Shown here in pieces: positions 22,431 to 32,700 of a stretch of 64,000 bases of DNA. The stretch is from Anniella stebbinsi. Lineage: Eukaryota; Chordata; Lepidosauria; Squamata; Anniellidae. Position 1 is the first letter of the stretch, and each line of letters begins with the position of its first letter. The notes under the pieces were generated by a model. The model saw only the letters and a program-made list of their open reading frames with translations. It did not search any database and was not told where the DNA came from. The stretch spans positions 35,778,001 through 35,842,000 of the forward strand of contig JARDYH010000004.1 in the NCBI GenBank assembly GCA_029215795.1, written 5' to 3'. Both the position numbers and the translations under genes were made by a program.

Positions 22431-23663
22431 GTAAACTCTTCTCACCTCAGTTCTATCCTGTCCACCATTATAAGCAGAGCTGCGTCTTTGACATGATGAT
22501 AACAGCTCAAATGAAGGCCAGCGTATACTATGTCCCCAAGCTCATTTCCAGGATTGATTAAAGGGCTGCAGGTAAGATGGGAAAAGTATGGACCAGAGGT
22601 GGGAACCCCAGCAGTGCACTTAAGGTCAGAAACATCAGAAACTGAGCAGAACCAGAATTGACAGATCCGCCCATCCCTAGAGAACCAGCCTGCGAAGGGA
22701 ATGTTATTTCACAAATGAAAGGCAGTGAGACCATGCATAGGATAATGTTGTTTACTCATTTAGTTGGTTCTTTCTGACAGGTCCATGCCCTGAGGAGCTT
22801 GCCATCTAAAATTCAACACAGGGGGAGCTGCAGAGGAAGGCAGGGAAGTGGTAGTAGGGGTATACAAGGGAGCAAAATGAGTTGTTTCAGTCACTTGTAC
22901 TTAGGTGTACTTACAGTCAGCACAATCCTAACCACCTCAGACAGCCATTCAAGTACACTTAGACTGGAGCGGAGGTCCCCCTCCACTGGCAGAAAAGAGC
23001 TCCACCAATGCAGGGGGCTATCAGCCCTGTAGGCCCCATATATGCCTGCAAGAAAGCTCCATGGTCATTAATCTTCCACCAATGGTAGGCCCCATAACAG
23101 GGCATTATGGGGATGGGTAGATCAGAGCCAGCTTTGGATCCAAGGCCACTCTGTTCCTCAAAGGGGAGCCTAAATTTGGCCTCTTGGCTGTTCCAGTCTG
23201 GAGCTGGTGGAGCTACGTCCATCCTCATTGCTTTCAATGGGAATGAAGTTTTTTTAAAAAAACAAAGATCCACCAAGATGAAAAGCTTGACAAAACCACT
23301 GCCCTGCTGCCCTCCACCTCCCACCCTGGTTGGTGCAGGCCAGCAGAGCTTTGGAAGCAGCAGTGGATGCATGGCTTTATTTCCTCTCCTATACAGAATT
23401 GCTCTGAGTTACAGAGCAATATGCCTCTCTAATTCCCAGTTGCTGGGAAACATAACCGGAAGGGTGCTATCAGAGCCGGCCTTTTCATTAAGCAGAATGA
23501 GGTAGTCGCCTCAGGCAGCAGATGCTGGGAGGTGGCAGGAGCAAGATGCTGAAGGACACAGCTGTATGTCACATGGCTTGCCATCTGCCCCCTGAACTAG
23601 ATTGCTACCTTCAGGTGCAGTGGAATAATCTGTCCCATTGCCAATGTTGAAGAAAGATTCGAC
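22431..23663. other. Mostly unique, one degraded repeat
   Basis: GAATGAGGTAGTCGCCTCAGGC near 23500 resembles similar text near 33390 and 49720, an old repeat. The rest is unrecognised. Confidence 0.42.
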
Positions 23664-23745
23664 TATTTATTTATTTATTTATTTATTGCATTTGTATACC
23701 GCCCCAAAGCCGAAGCTCTCTGGGCGGTTTACATAGAATCCATAT
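23664..23745 (-). mobile_element. L2-like LINE 3' end only
   Basis: (TTTA)n then TTGCATTTGTATACCGCCCC and CTCTCTGGGCGGTTTACAT, identical in order to 25650-25730. Confidence 0.82.
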
Positions 23746-23799
23746 GGAATGTGAGGGAAAGATACAGGAGCCCTGTCCTCCTTTCCATATGGTCACCGT

Positions 23800-23945
23800 A
23801 CTTCAGGCAGCAAAATGTCTTAGGCCACCTCATATCCTGCTTGTGGCCTTCCCATTTTCATCTGTTTGGCCACTGTGGGAACAGAATGCTGGATAAGATA
23901 GGCCTTTGGTCTGATTCAGCACAACTCTTCTTACATTCTTATTTT
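23800..23945 (+). mobile_element. CR1-type LINE (second family), 3' end only
   Basis: CATATCCTGCTTGTGGCCTT and GAATGCTGGATAAGATAGGCC followed by TTCTTACATTCTTA match the ends at 8752 and 53262. It directly precedes a (TA)n microsatellite. Confidence 0.8.
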
Positions 23946-23950
23946 GGGAC

Positions 23951-23976
23951 ATATATATATATATATATATATATAT
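23951..23976. repeat. (AT)n microsatellite
   Basis: Thirteen AT units right after a CR1-type 3' end. Confidence 0.97.
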
Positions 23977-24509
23977 TCTCCTAGTATTCTCAATATTTTA
24001 TTTTATCTGCAGCCCTTAAAAAAAAAAATCTCCTTCATCCAAACTGACTGTTGACAATTTCCTGTCTATTAAGGGATGGGCTGGAAAGTCGCTCAGAGTG
24101 CACTTATTCTCTATATTAGTGCAAGAGAACAATAGAAAGTAAAACTCCTACGTATTGCTTCCAAGCTTTGTCAAGTTTTCCCCCTGCTCTTCTGGAAATA
24201 TGGTTCAAAAGGAACTTGTCTAGACCAAACGCAATAAGCAAAGCTCCATGAGGGTTGTTGATGGTAAATGAGTCAATAAAGAAAGTCACCTGTCTTCATA
24301 TTTCTAAAAAATGAAATAGAAAAAAAAACAAACCTAATGCCATCTACTGGTCACAGAGGGATGAATTTTTGCTTCATTATTTAAATAGTAGTGTTCTGAA
24401 ACCCAGTTTAAGCTATCAGAATACCAGCTCAAAAAGATTCAGAGCCAAGCTACACAAAATATCATGGAAACAGTGTTAATAAATTTGCACTGTGGCGTGG
24501 CTTATGTTT

Positions 24510-24861
24510 GAGTGTAGGGTACACATCGCCCAAAAAAGAGGACATGCATCATCACCAAGAAGAGGACAAAAGCGAATATAAATTTGCATAAAATTTGTAC
24601 ATGCTAATTTATATCTATAGATGCCAATTGAGAAATAATGGCTATCATTTAAATAGAAATACAAGTCATCTCACCATAGCGTGGAAGACTGTGACCAGGT
24701 GAACTCTGTGCCTCCTCAGTCTGTGGTTGGCAGGCAACATCAAGGCCTCTGCTGCTCTCCATTCTTATGGTTCTTTATCCTTAAATGGACAGCCTTTCAG
24801 TTAGAGGACATCTTCAAATAGAGGACTGTCCTCTGTAAAGTAGGACACATGGAGACCCTGT
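24510..24861 (+). repeat. Repeat X, copy 2 (uninterrupted)
   Basis: AATTTGCATAAAATTTGTAC, GAAGACTGTGACCAGGTGAA, CTTCAAATAGAGGACTGTCC and GTAGGACACATGGAGACCC. Best reference copy here. Confidence 0.72.
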
Positions 24862-25355
24862 TTGTTAGAAGCACTGGGAGTTCTGCTCACACAAACAAGA
24901 ACTGCTGGGTTTGATTTGGGGTGTTAAAGATGGGACCTGGTCAGCTAAGTTTCAGGCCTAACAAGTGGCATTGGCCAAATAGCTTTTTCTGCTAAGTTCT
25001 GGTGGTGTTGCTTTGCCAAAAGGCACTACAGTTCCTTCATACATCATTTGTAAGATGTGTGCAGCACAGCACAGACTCATAGTACTACACACTGGCCACA
25101 ATGTAAACAGTGAAGACCTCATACTCGCACACAGCTCTCTCGCTAGGCAGCGGACTGCCCTGCTCTCTAATCATGCCCAATGGGGAATCTCCATTGTTCA
25201 TATGGAGATGTCTTATGCCATAGAGATTAACAGGGCAACCCTTGCATGCTTGTGCACATAAGAGGACCAGCATGCACCAAGAAGACATTCATTCTGGCCA
25301 CGCAACCTACTACTTCCTGTCCATAACTGTGGAGCCAAAGAGTCAGGTGACCACT

Positions 25356-25611
25356 TATTTATTTTATTTTATTTATTATTGCATTTCTATCCCACCATTT
25401 TTTCCATCCAAGGAACCCAAGGCAGCATACATAATCCTTCTCCTCTCCATTTCTATCCTCACAACAACAACAACCCTGTGAGGTAGGTTGGGCTGAGAGT
25501 CTGTGACTGGCCCGAAGTCACCCAGTGGGTTTCCATGGCTGAGTGGGGACTAGAACCTGGACCTTCCGACTCCCAGTCCAACACTTTAGCCACTACACCA
25601 CACTGGCTCTC
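25356..25611 (-). mobile_element. tRNA-derived SINE
   Basis: Reverse copy of the 1921 family: ATTTATTATTGCATTTCTATC tail, CCTGTGAGGTAGGTTGGGC core, then GGACTAGAACCTGGACC (B box) and TTAGCCACTACACCACA (A box). Confidence 0.88.
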
Positions 25612-25619
25612 ACTTACCC

Positions 25620-25648
25620 ATCACAAAAAGTGAGGACACAGATTTGCA
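25620..25648 (+). repeat. Repeat X, copy 3, left end before L2 insertion
   Basis: AAAGTGAGGACACAGATTTGC corresponds to the start of copy 2. The L2-like element begins right after. Confidence 0.55.
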
Positions 25649-26412
25649 TTATTTATTTATTTATTTATTTATTTATTACATTTGTATACCGCCCCATAGC
25701 CGAAGCTCTCTGGGCGGTTTACATAGGATTAAAAACAATTAAAAACAATATACAAAAAATAAAACAGCAAAAACATACAACATACACACAATCTGTACAT
25801 TTAAAAACCACTTCAACACTTCAAAAAACTACAAAAACAAAACAAAACAAACCCAGGCTCCTCAGATATTGCCAAATGCCTGAGAGAAGAGGAAAGTCTT
25901 GACCTGGCGCCGAAAAGATAACAATGTTGGCGCCAGGCGGGCCTCGTCTGGGAGATCATTCCACAATTGGGGAGCCACCACAGAGAAGGCCCTCTCTCTT
26001 GTTGCCGACCTCCGAGCTTCCCTCGGAGGAGGCACTCGGAGGAGGGCCTTAGATGTTGAACGTAGTGTTCGGGTAGGTTCATGTCGAGAAAGGCGTTCCA
26101 TCAGGTATTGTGGTCCCAAGCCGTGTAAGGCTTTATAGGTTAAAACCAGCACCTTAAACCAGGCTCGGAAACATACAGGCAGCCAATGCAAGCGGGCCAG
26201 AGTAGGTCTTATATGTTCGAACCTACTGGTTCCAGTTATCAATCTGGCCGCTGCATTTTGCACAAGCTGCAGCTTCCGAACCACCTTCAAAGGCAGCCCC
26301 ACGTAGAGTGCATTGCAGTAATCTAACTTGGAGGTTACCAGAGCATGGACAACTGAAGCCAGGTTATCCCTGTCCAGATAGGGACGTAGCTGGGCCACCA
26401 ACCGAATGTTTT
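25649..26412 (-). mobile_element. L2-like LINE 3' end with intact C-terminal frame
   Basis: The A-rich 3' end lies at 25649. The - strand frame 26401-25862 is open for 179 codons: LVTSKLDYCNALYVGLPLK, LVQNAAARLITGTSR, LHWLPVCFR and APQLWNDLPDEARLAPTLLS, the conserved end of L2/CR1-group reverse transcriptase proteins. The element is 5' truncated and splits repeat X. Confidence 0.88.
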
Positions 26413-26668
26413 CATATGCTGATCTGTAGGTATAGATCCACTTTTAGAAATAACTGCTATAAACAGAAATACAAGGAATCTCACCCTACTGGGAAAAACT
26501 GTGACTAGCTGGTGTGCCTGCTGCTCCACCTGCTCTGTGGATGGGCAACTTCAAGCCCCCACCCCCCGCTCTCCCTTCTGATGGTTCTTTATCTTTAAAC
26601 TAGACTGCACAGTCCTTCAAATCAAAGATGCCGTCTAACAGAGGACTGCCCTCTGTAAAGTAGGGCAC
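26413..26668 (+). repeat. Repeat X, copy 3, right part
   Basis: CATATGCTGATCTGTAGGTA, GAAAAACTGTGACTAGCTGG and AACAGAGGACTGCCCTCTGT continue repeat X after the L2-like insertion. Confidence 0.7.
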
Positions 26669-26737
26669 AAATCAAAGAGAAACTTTGATCAGATTGACTG
26701 TGTTAGATCTAACAATGTTATAATAGGTATCTGATTC

Positions 26738-26762
26738 TGGGTAGGTGGGTGGGTGGGTGGGG
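26738..26762. repeat. (GGTG)n simple repeat
   Basis: GGGTAGGTGGGTGGGTGGGT. Confidence 0.88.
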
Positions 26763-27406
26763 ATGTCCTGAATTACGTAAAGGTAGCTGCAGCATGACTT
26801 AGAGGACAACCATAGGTGTGCACAGCACATTTCATTAGGGTGTGAGCCCAGGGAATTTTTTAAAATGTATTTATTTATTTTAAAGGTGAACATTTATTGA
26901 ATACTCAATCATGAAGGACATTATTTTTATTCATTTATTTATTAAACACTGCAGACACTGATGCCCCACTCTGCGTTCGACTAGCCGCTGCAGTGGGGGG
27001 AATGAGGAGACACTCCTCAAGCCCAAGCATTGTGGTGACACTGGATGGAGGAGGGGCTTATGAGGGGCTTATGAGGTGATATTAGCCTCCGGGGCCCCCC
27101 TCCTGGCCTCTTTGAAATGCAGAGAGGCTCCCAGCAGAGTGATTCCTTTTTGCTCCTGCTGCCGGGAGCAATGGTGCTCTCTCGGAGGCAGCATTTCTTT
27201 GGCGCAATGGCGGAGCAGCCCGAGGACATCTGGAGGACTGTTCCTGCTGTATCTGGATCCCCCTCTGGATCCCTACTCAATGGCTCCCTCAATTCAGCAC
27301 TTACTGCTTGAGACATTAGGGTGTTCCTGGGCACACCCAGCACACCCCTTGCACACGCCTATGGGGACAACTTGGTTGCCCCAGCCATGCAATGGGCCTT
27401 TGTGTT

Positions 27407-27615
27407 TGCAGGCATCGGAAACTGTATTATACGGAGTCACACCATTGGTCCATCTATCTCCGTATGGTCTAATGCACTAACTAGCAGCAGTTTTCAAGGA
27501 TTTCAAAGAGGGGATTCTTCCCAACCCTACGGAGACCTCCTGGGAATTGAACCAAGGGACCTTCTGCATACAAAACATGCACTCTCCACCACTGAGCTAC
27601 GGCCCTTCCCATCAG
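27407..27615 (-). mobile_element. tRNA-Ala-like SINE
   Basis: CACCATTGGTCCATCTATCT, GAATTGAACCAAGGGACC and CACCACTGAGCTACGGCCC. Same family as 18270-18450. Confidence 0.87.
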
Positions 27616-28117
27616 TATTCCAGCAATGACAGTGAGATTTGTTTTAAATACAGTCTGCTGGAATCTTAGCAAAATGAGTGTGAGGAAGCGAGAGCTTCCC
27701 CATGGCTTCATGCTTCAACATGCCAAGTATAAGCTGTGCTTCTGGGATGTGCAGGCTGTCTGTGGAGCACTACTGCCACCCAATGGCTATTTGATGTTTC
27801 TTTTTCTGGCTGGTTTGTGTGTATGTTCTTCTGGTCAGCCTTTCAAGGGGATCATAAACTAGATGTGATATTAAATGCATCTTAGGAATGCAAATTGAGG
27901 CCACATGGGACTGTGCAGACAATAATGATCTAGAGTGCAGCAGAGGGGGAATTTAACCCTTTCCGTCCCTGGTGGGATCCTGTCAAAAATTGCTGCTTTG
28001 AAGCTGCTATTTGCGTTGGGAGGAAATCCCCATTGGTGCCATAAGTTCATATTATCCATTGTGTGCTACATTCCCACAAATGGGTTTTAAGTGACAATAC
28101 CACAACAACTTGTCTGT

Positions 28118-28240
28118 GCAATTTATTTATTTATATTATAGCATTTTTATCCCACCCTTTAGACTAAAAGCCTCCCAAGACAGCTTATGAAGTTATTTCT
28201 TAAGGCAGTCCCTGCCCACAGGTTTACAATCTAAAAAACA
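28118..28240 (-). mobile_element. LINE or SINE 3' end, L2-like
   Basis: ATTTATTTATTTATATTATAG, TTTTATCCCACCCTTTAG and GCAGTCCCTGCCCACAGG. Resembles L2-type tails, but the body is too short to be sure. Confidence 0.5.
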
Positions 28241-28924
28241 AACAAACAAAAAAACCATGACTCCAAGGGAAAGGGGATTGTGAGGGAGGAGAGGGGAGAA
28301 GCAAATGGAGGCCCTAGATTCTTAGTTGCAACATTCAGCAGGTCATGGATACAATGAAAGAGCTGCTGCTTCCTCTCCTTCTCCCTCTAATAGCCTCATA
28401 CAGATCCAGGCACGATGGAAGGAGGCCTGACTGCCGCTTCCTTTCCCTCTGAAGGCCTCAGCAGAGGAAAGGAATAGCCTCGCTTCAGCGAAATTCAGTT
28501 GGTAGCAGGAGGGAAGGGGTAGGCTGACCATATGGAAAGGAGGACAGGGCTCGGTGTAGATCTGGCCCTGAAAGCATGATTTTTTTAAAAAACCCTCTGA
28601 ATATGTGCAGTTTTGCTTTTTAACTAGCATAAATCATAACTTCAAGGTAACTGCAGGAATAAAATGGAGTTTGCTTCTGCTGCCCTGATGCTAAGTACAT
28701 GAACTTAGAAATAAGCACCATTTTGTTGTAGAAAAGGAGAATATACTTTTAAATTAAAAATAAGAAAATGAGGATTTGTAACTATGTATGTGCCCATCTG
28801 GTTGCCCCTTGACTATTAAATGTTAATAAGAATGCAAGTCAAGATGCTGCAGCAAGCTGCTGAACCCATCAACTACAATGGATTTACCCTGACTTTTTCA
28901 AATGGAGAGACACCAACACAGCTC

Positions 28925-29195
28925 TTTCACCGTGTGACGTCGCTCCAGGACCAATCCGGAGTCAACCCAGGGGTGGAGCCTGGTGGAAGGTGACCAATGA
29001 TTGATCGCCTTCCACCAGGAAGAGGACAGGGGTGGCACTGGGACCGGGATGGCCGCCCAGAAACCCCACACTCCCTCCTCGGCATCAGGATTACCCGATG
29101 ACACCCCGGGAGAGGGAAAGCACATGGTTGAAAAGGGAGGTGGTGCCAACCCGGCACCATGAAGACAGCCTCCTGGACTTTGACCCAAAGTCCAT
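28925..29195. mobile_element. Relative of the MITE at 2204-2567, partial
   Basis: Carries the same hairpin, CCTGGTGGAAGG at 28979-28990 and CCTTCCACCAGG at 29008-29019 with the same 17-nt loop, plus CCAATCCGG and GGGGTGG. A second small palindrome, GGACTTTGACCCAAAGTCC, lies at 29175-29193. Confidence 0.6.
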
Positions 29196-29476
29196 CCGTA
29201 GCTGCACAACTGGGAAGATGACATGTGCACAATATAGCCCATTTCTAGACATGGGCTGGCCTTGCTGGATCAAGGTGCACACACCAAAGACATGCAAAAT
29301 CAACCCAAAAGTGGGCCATAAAGCAAAGCAACACTGCAAAACAAAATGTGTATTGAAGAAAGCACTGCAGGGAAGGGGAAATGATTTGATTGGATTAACA
29401 TGTAACTCTATTAGCTTGTTCTAATTCACACACACTTTTATCTTTTCATTATCCGACACTGAATAAAATGAACAAT

Positions 29477-29600
29477 ATAAGAACGAGGGAAGAGAAGATC
29501 AGACCAAGGGTCTGTTTTGTCCAGCATTCTGTTCAGACAGTCGCCAAGTAGCTGCCTGTGGGAAACCCACAAGTAGGAGATGAGTGCAATAGTCCATTAA
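29477..29600 (-). mobile_element. CR1-type LINE (second family), fragment
   Basis: ATAAGAACGAGGGAAGAGAAG, GATCAGACCAAGGGTC, CCAGCATTCTGTTCAGACAG and GGGAAACCCACAAGTAGGA match the reverse of the family 3' UTR. Only the end is present. Confidence 0.75.
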
Positions 29601-29679
29601 ACTATGGTAATGGCACATATAAAGAACAAAGGGACCAAGGCAGGGTAAAACTGCTGTACTAAAGACATTTTGATGACTA

Positions 29680-29811
29680 CAAATAGATGTACTCTATTTC
29701 TTTGAATAGAAATAGAGTACATCTCAGCATTAGTGTGGAAAACTGTGATCAGATGAACTGTTCAGGCTGCTGTCCAGCTGCTAACTGTGGGTGGTCCCTG
29801 CTATGGTTTCT
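29680..29811 (+). repeat. Repeat X, copy 4, left part
   Basis: AGTGTGGAAAACTGTGATCA and GATGAACTGTTCAGGCTGCT match copy 2. It is interrupted twice, by L2-like elements at 29812 and 30160, with a 17-bp piece of X (30143-30159) between them. Confidence 0.65.
29686..29723. repeat. Perfect 15-bp inverted repeat
   Basis: GATGTACTCTATTTC at 29686-29700 and GAAATAGAGTACATC at 29709-29723 with an 8-nt loop. Other copies of repeat X have only one arm, so the other arm was made in this copy. Confidence 0.95.
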
Positions 29812-30142
29812 TATTTATTTATTAAAACATTTATATCCCACCCTGTATCACAAAGATCTCAGGGCAGTGTACAGGTAAAATCATACATACAAAATCGAAC
29901 AATAAATATACAATTCTAAAACAAATTAAACCATTAATATGTTAAAACCAATATGAAATGTTAAAACAGTAAAATCCAATTAAAACAAGACAATGTGCAG
30001 GCTGGTGGATTTAGCCATCAAAGGCTTTGTTAAAAAGCCATGTCTTAACCTGGCACCGAAATGAAGCCAGTGCCAGTGCCAATCGGGCCTTCAGGAAGAG
30101 GGCACTCCACAGCCGGGGTGCCACAACAGAGAAAGCCCTTAT
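29812..30142 (-). mobile_element. L2-like LINE 3' end, first insertion in repeat X
   Basis: Begins TATTTATTTATTAAAAC and ends near CAACAGAGAAAGCCC. CTTAACCTGGCACCGAAATG corresponds to GACCTGGCGCCGAAAAGATA in the 25649 copy. TATGGTT occurs on both sides, suggesting a target duplication. Confidence 0.8.
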
Positions 30143-30159
30143 GGTTCATTAACATTAAA

Positions 30160-30778
30160 CCGGATTTATTTATTTAATTAATTAATTACTACATTTCTAT
30201 ACCACCCAATAGCTGAAGCTCTCTGGGTGGTTCGCAAAAATTAAAACCGTAAAGTACAACTTCAGTATAAAACTTAAACCACAACATAAAAGTACAACCA
30301 GAGTAAAACTGAGCAGCAATGGAGAGATTTAAAATATAGATTTAACACAGCAAGGTACAAGGCTAAGATGGTAAAATGTTAAAGTACTGGGGAAATAAAA
30401 AGGTCGTCACCTTGCGTTGAAAACAGTATAACGTAGGTGGCAGACGAACCTCTCTAGGAAGCTCATTCCACAGCTGGGGTGCCACAACAGAAAAGGCCCT
30501 CCTCCTGGTAGCCACCCACCTCACTTCCTTTGACAGGGGCTCATGGAGAAGGACTCCTGAAGATGAACTTAGGGTTCAGGCAGGTACATATGGGAGGTGT
30601 TCCTTCAGCTAACCTGGCCCCAAGGCATTTAGGGCTTTGAATGTTAATACTAGCACTTTGAAACGGGCCTAGACCTGGACTGGCAGCCAGTGAAGCTGGA
30701 AAAGTACTGGCATAATGTGGACTTTTTGGCCAGTCCCCGCTAACAATCTTGCTGCCCTGTTTTGGACCAGCTGAAGTT
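30160..30778 (-). mobile_element. L2-like LINE 3' end, second insertion in repeat X
   Basis: TTTATTTATTTAATTAATTAA, CCACCCAATAGCTGAAGCTC and TCTGGGTGGTTCGC start it. It runs through CACTTTGAAACGGGCC and ends near GGACCAGCTGAAGTTGG. Its frames are broken, unlike 25649-26412. Confidence 0.82.
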
Positions 30779-30905
30779 GGACTAGACAACCCTCCAAATA
30801 GAGGATGCCTTCAGATAGAGGGCAGTCTTCTCACAGCCCTTCAAATAAAGAACTGCTCTCTATTTTTTTTAAAAAAGAAAAAAAGGACAGATGGCCACCT
30901 TAGGA
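30779..30905 (+). repeat. Repeat X, copy 4, right part
   Basis: ACTAGACAACCCTCCAAATA, GAGGATGCCTTCAGATAGAG and GGACAGATGGCCACC finish copy 4. Confidence 0.65.
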
Positions 30906-31069
30906 CCCACTGAGAGTATCTTGCCCAAGTCCCCCCCCCCCAAAACAATCTGGAGCTAACACTGGTCTCTGGCAATACTTGATTGTCACCAAGAAGACCC
31001 ATTTTATTGATTATCATTCTGCTCTTGTTATGTGATTAACATTTGTGATTCTCTGTCCTCATTCTACAG

Positions 31070-31184
31070 AAGTCTGGACCGCCTTGATTCTGTCGAGATC
31101 CTTCTGCCTCCAAAATTCCCAAGCTGGGAGGAAGAATACAACCAGATTACAGACAACCTCAACGAGTCCAGTTGCATCAGTGAG
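31070..31184 (+). CDS. DLGAP4: DLGAP4 internal coding exon (second)
   Basis: The exon is 115 bp. Its first base completes the split Arg codon (AG|A) and 38 whole codons follow, starting SLDRLDSVEILLPPKFPSW and ending NESSCISE, so it finishes in phase 0. The acceptor is CTCATTCTACAG and the donor is GAG|GTGAGT, a near-perfect consensus. The SLDRLDSV and PSWEE..Y...SLN(D/E)SSCIS pattern is characteristic of DLGAP4. This is a linker between GK-binding repeats with no catalytic function. The reading frame stays open past the donor for about 60 codons, but the strong donor and the family comparison place the exon end here. Confidence 0.93.
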
Positions 31185-31305
31185 GTGAGTGAGAGCCAGC
31201 AACAGCTGTCCACAACCACAATAGTAAAAGAGGCTGGAGGAGGGGAAGTAGAAGGGGCTGGAGGAAGAGCTATTCCCACCAAAACCAAAGAGGATTTCTC
31301 TAAAC

Positions 31306-31426
31306 AGCTTTACCCAGCCTGGTGCCCTCCAGATGTTTTGCGCTACAATTCCCATCGCGCCTGACCATTGGCCAATATTGCTGGGGCTGATGGGAATTAT
31401 AGTCCAAAGCATCCTGCAGAAGGACC
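31306..31426. mobile_element. hAT-like palindromic MITE
   Basis: CAGCTTTACCCAGCCTGGTG, CCCTCCAGATGTTTTGCGCT and the partner GGGAATTATAGTCCAAAGCA. The last 15 bp of the right arm are lost. It begins 121 bp after the second DLGAP4 exon. Confidence 0.73.
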
Positions 31427-32178
31427 CTTTGTCCAATTTTCAGAGCTCCTCCTGTCCCCACACCATAGCTCACCCCATTCAGCAGAGTCTCCTGTCTCTC
31501 TGTGTGGCATTTTCAGGGTGTTAGAGGCTCTGTCATAGGAGGGATGGGGTGTGGAAGTCCTCTTTCACCAGCACATTTGATCCAATGTAAATGTGGATCC
31601 AACCCCAGGAAGGAACCTGGTTGGGGAAGCCTATTTTTATAAGATTAGAGGTAGCCTGGAAGGATTTGGGCCTATTCAGCCTCTGGAGTGTCAGAGTCTG
31701 TGGGAACTTAATTCTGTCACTATTCTCACGGACAGCTTCCAGCCTGCCAAGATCAGACCAGCAGGTGGACAGGGAGTAGGGTGACTCCCCTTGGCTCTGC
31801 TCTGAGGACACTGACAGAGGTAAGCTCACATAGGCTCTGACATTCCACAGGCTGAAATAGGCCTAGGCTCTCCAACCTACTTCTAATCAAATCTTAGCTA
31901 TAAACCTCAAGGACCACCGAAGCTGGGCCCTGACAATCGTAGCCTCATGTTTTCCAAAAGGTGTGGACTGATCTTGCAACTATAAAGACATGTTTATTTC
32001 GTTTCTTCACTCATCCATTCATCGGTGGTCCTCATCCCCTTATCTGGCCCAGTGACTCCTAGCCTAGGAACTTGAAGGACTCTCCTTCCAACTTACTGCA
32101 ACAGCTACTACCACTTCCCCAGAACCATGTGATGTGCAATTGCAAAGAGCAAAGATCGCAGCAGACATTCTGCTATTC

Positions 32179-32296
32179 CAGGCATGGGCAATTGTGGCCC
32201 TCCAAATGTTTTGGCCTACAACTCCCATCAGCCCTAGCCAGCATAGCTAGTGGTGTAAGCCAAAACATCTGGAGAGGCACAAGTTGCACACCCCTG
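32179..32296. mobile_element. hAT-like MITE, first of a pair sharing one target site
   Basis: CAGGCATGGGCAATTGTGGC to GTTGCACACCCCTG, with paired CCAAATGTTTTGGCC and GCCAAAACATCTGG arms. TGCTATTC at 32171-32178 is repeated exactly at 32297-32304. Confidence 0.8.
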
Positions 32297-32304
32297 TGCT
32301 ATTC

Positions 32305-32440
32305 CATTCTTTTCCAGCCTGCTGTCTTCCAGATGTTTGGGACTATAACTCCCATCATCCCTGACTATTGGCCATGATAGCTGGGGCTGATAGGAGTTGT
32401 AGTACAAAACATTTGGAGGACATCAGGTTGGGGAAGGCTG
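32305..32440. mobile_element. hAT-like MITE, second of a pair sharing one target site
   Basis: CATTCTTTTCCAGCCTGCTG to CAGGTTGGGGAAGGCTG. It starts right after TGCTATTC (32297-32304) and is followed by TGCTATCC (32441-32448), a 7 of 8 match. Confidence 0.78.
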
Positions 32441-32467
32441 TGCTATCCTTTAGTGGTCCTCAAAAAG

Positions 32468-32700
32468 AGAGCCAGTGTGGTGTAGCGACTAGAATGTTGG
32501 ACTGGGAGTTGGGAGATCTGGATTCTAGTCCCCACTTGGCCACAGAAGCTCACTGGGTGACTTTGGCCCAACCTACCTCACAGGGCTGTTGTTGCGAGGA
32601 TAGATTGGAGAGGAGGAGGATTATGTATGCTACCTTGGGTTCCTTAAGAAGTAAAACAAGGCAGGATATAAATGTAATGAATGTAAAAATGTAAAATAAT
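32468..32700 (+). mobile_element. tRNA-derived SINE
   Basis: AGAGCCAGTGTGGTGTAGCGA (A box), GGATTCTAGTCCCCACTTGG (B box), CCAACCTACCTCACAGGGC core and an AAATGTAATGAATG tail. Confidence 0.88.

Larger units (their letters stand above)
26669..28117. other. Mostly unique apart from a SINE
   Basis: Besides the SINE at 27407-27615 and a short GAGGGGCTTAT doublet near 27052, nothing is recognised. Confidence 0.45.
22431..31069 (+). other. DLGAP4: DLGAP4 intron, 8.6 kb
   Basis: The intron runs from donor GTAAAC to acceptor CTCATTCTACAG. The exon phases on both sides agree: two bases AG before, one base A after. It is rich in old repeats, notably four interrupted or whole copies of L2-like 3' ends and an unnamed repeat called X here. 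No coding exon was recognised inside. Confidence 0.85.

Noticed and set aside
23951..23976. A TATA-type promoter in the (AT)n tract
   Set aside because: It is a plain dinucleotide repeat following a CR1 end, with no exon or CpG context.
25862..26401. A 179-codon - strand open frame as a host gene
   Set aside because: It is the C-terminal end of an L2-like reverse transcriptase protein (LDYCNAL, LHWLPV, PQLWNDLP), so it belongs to a transposon.
31185..31361. Extension of the second DLGAP4 exon through the open frame
   Set aside because: A near-perfect donor (GAG|GTGAGT) at 31185, the family alignment ending at CIS(E/Q), and a MITE inside the extension argue for splicing here.
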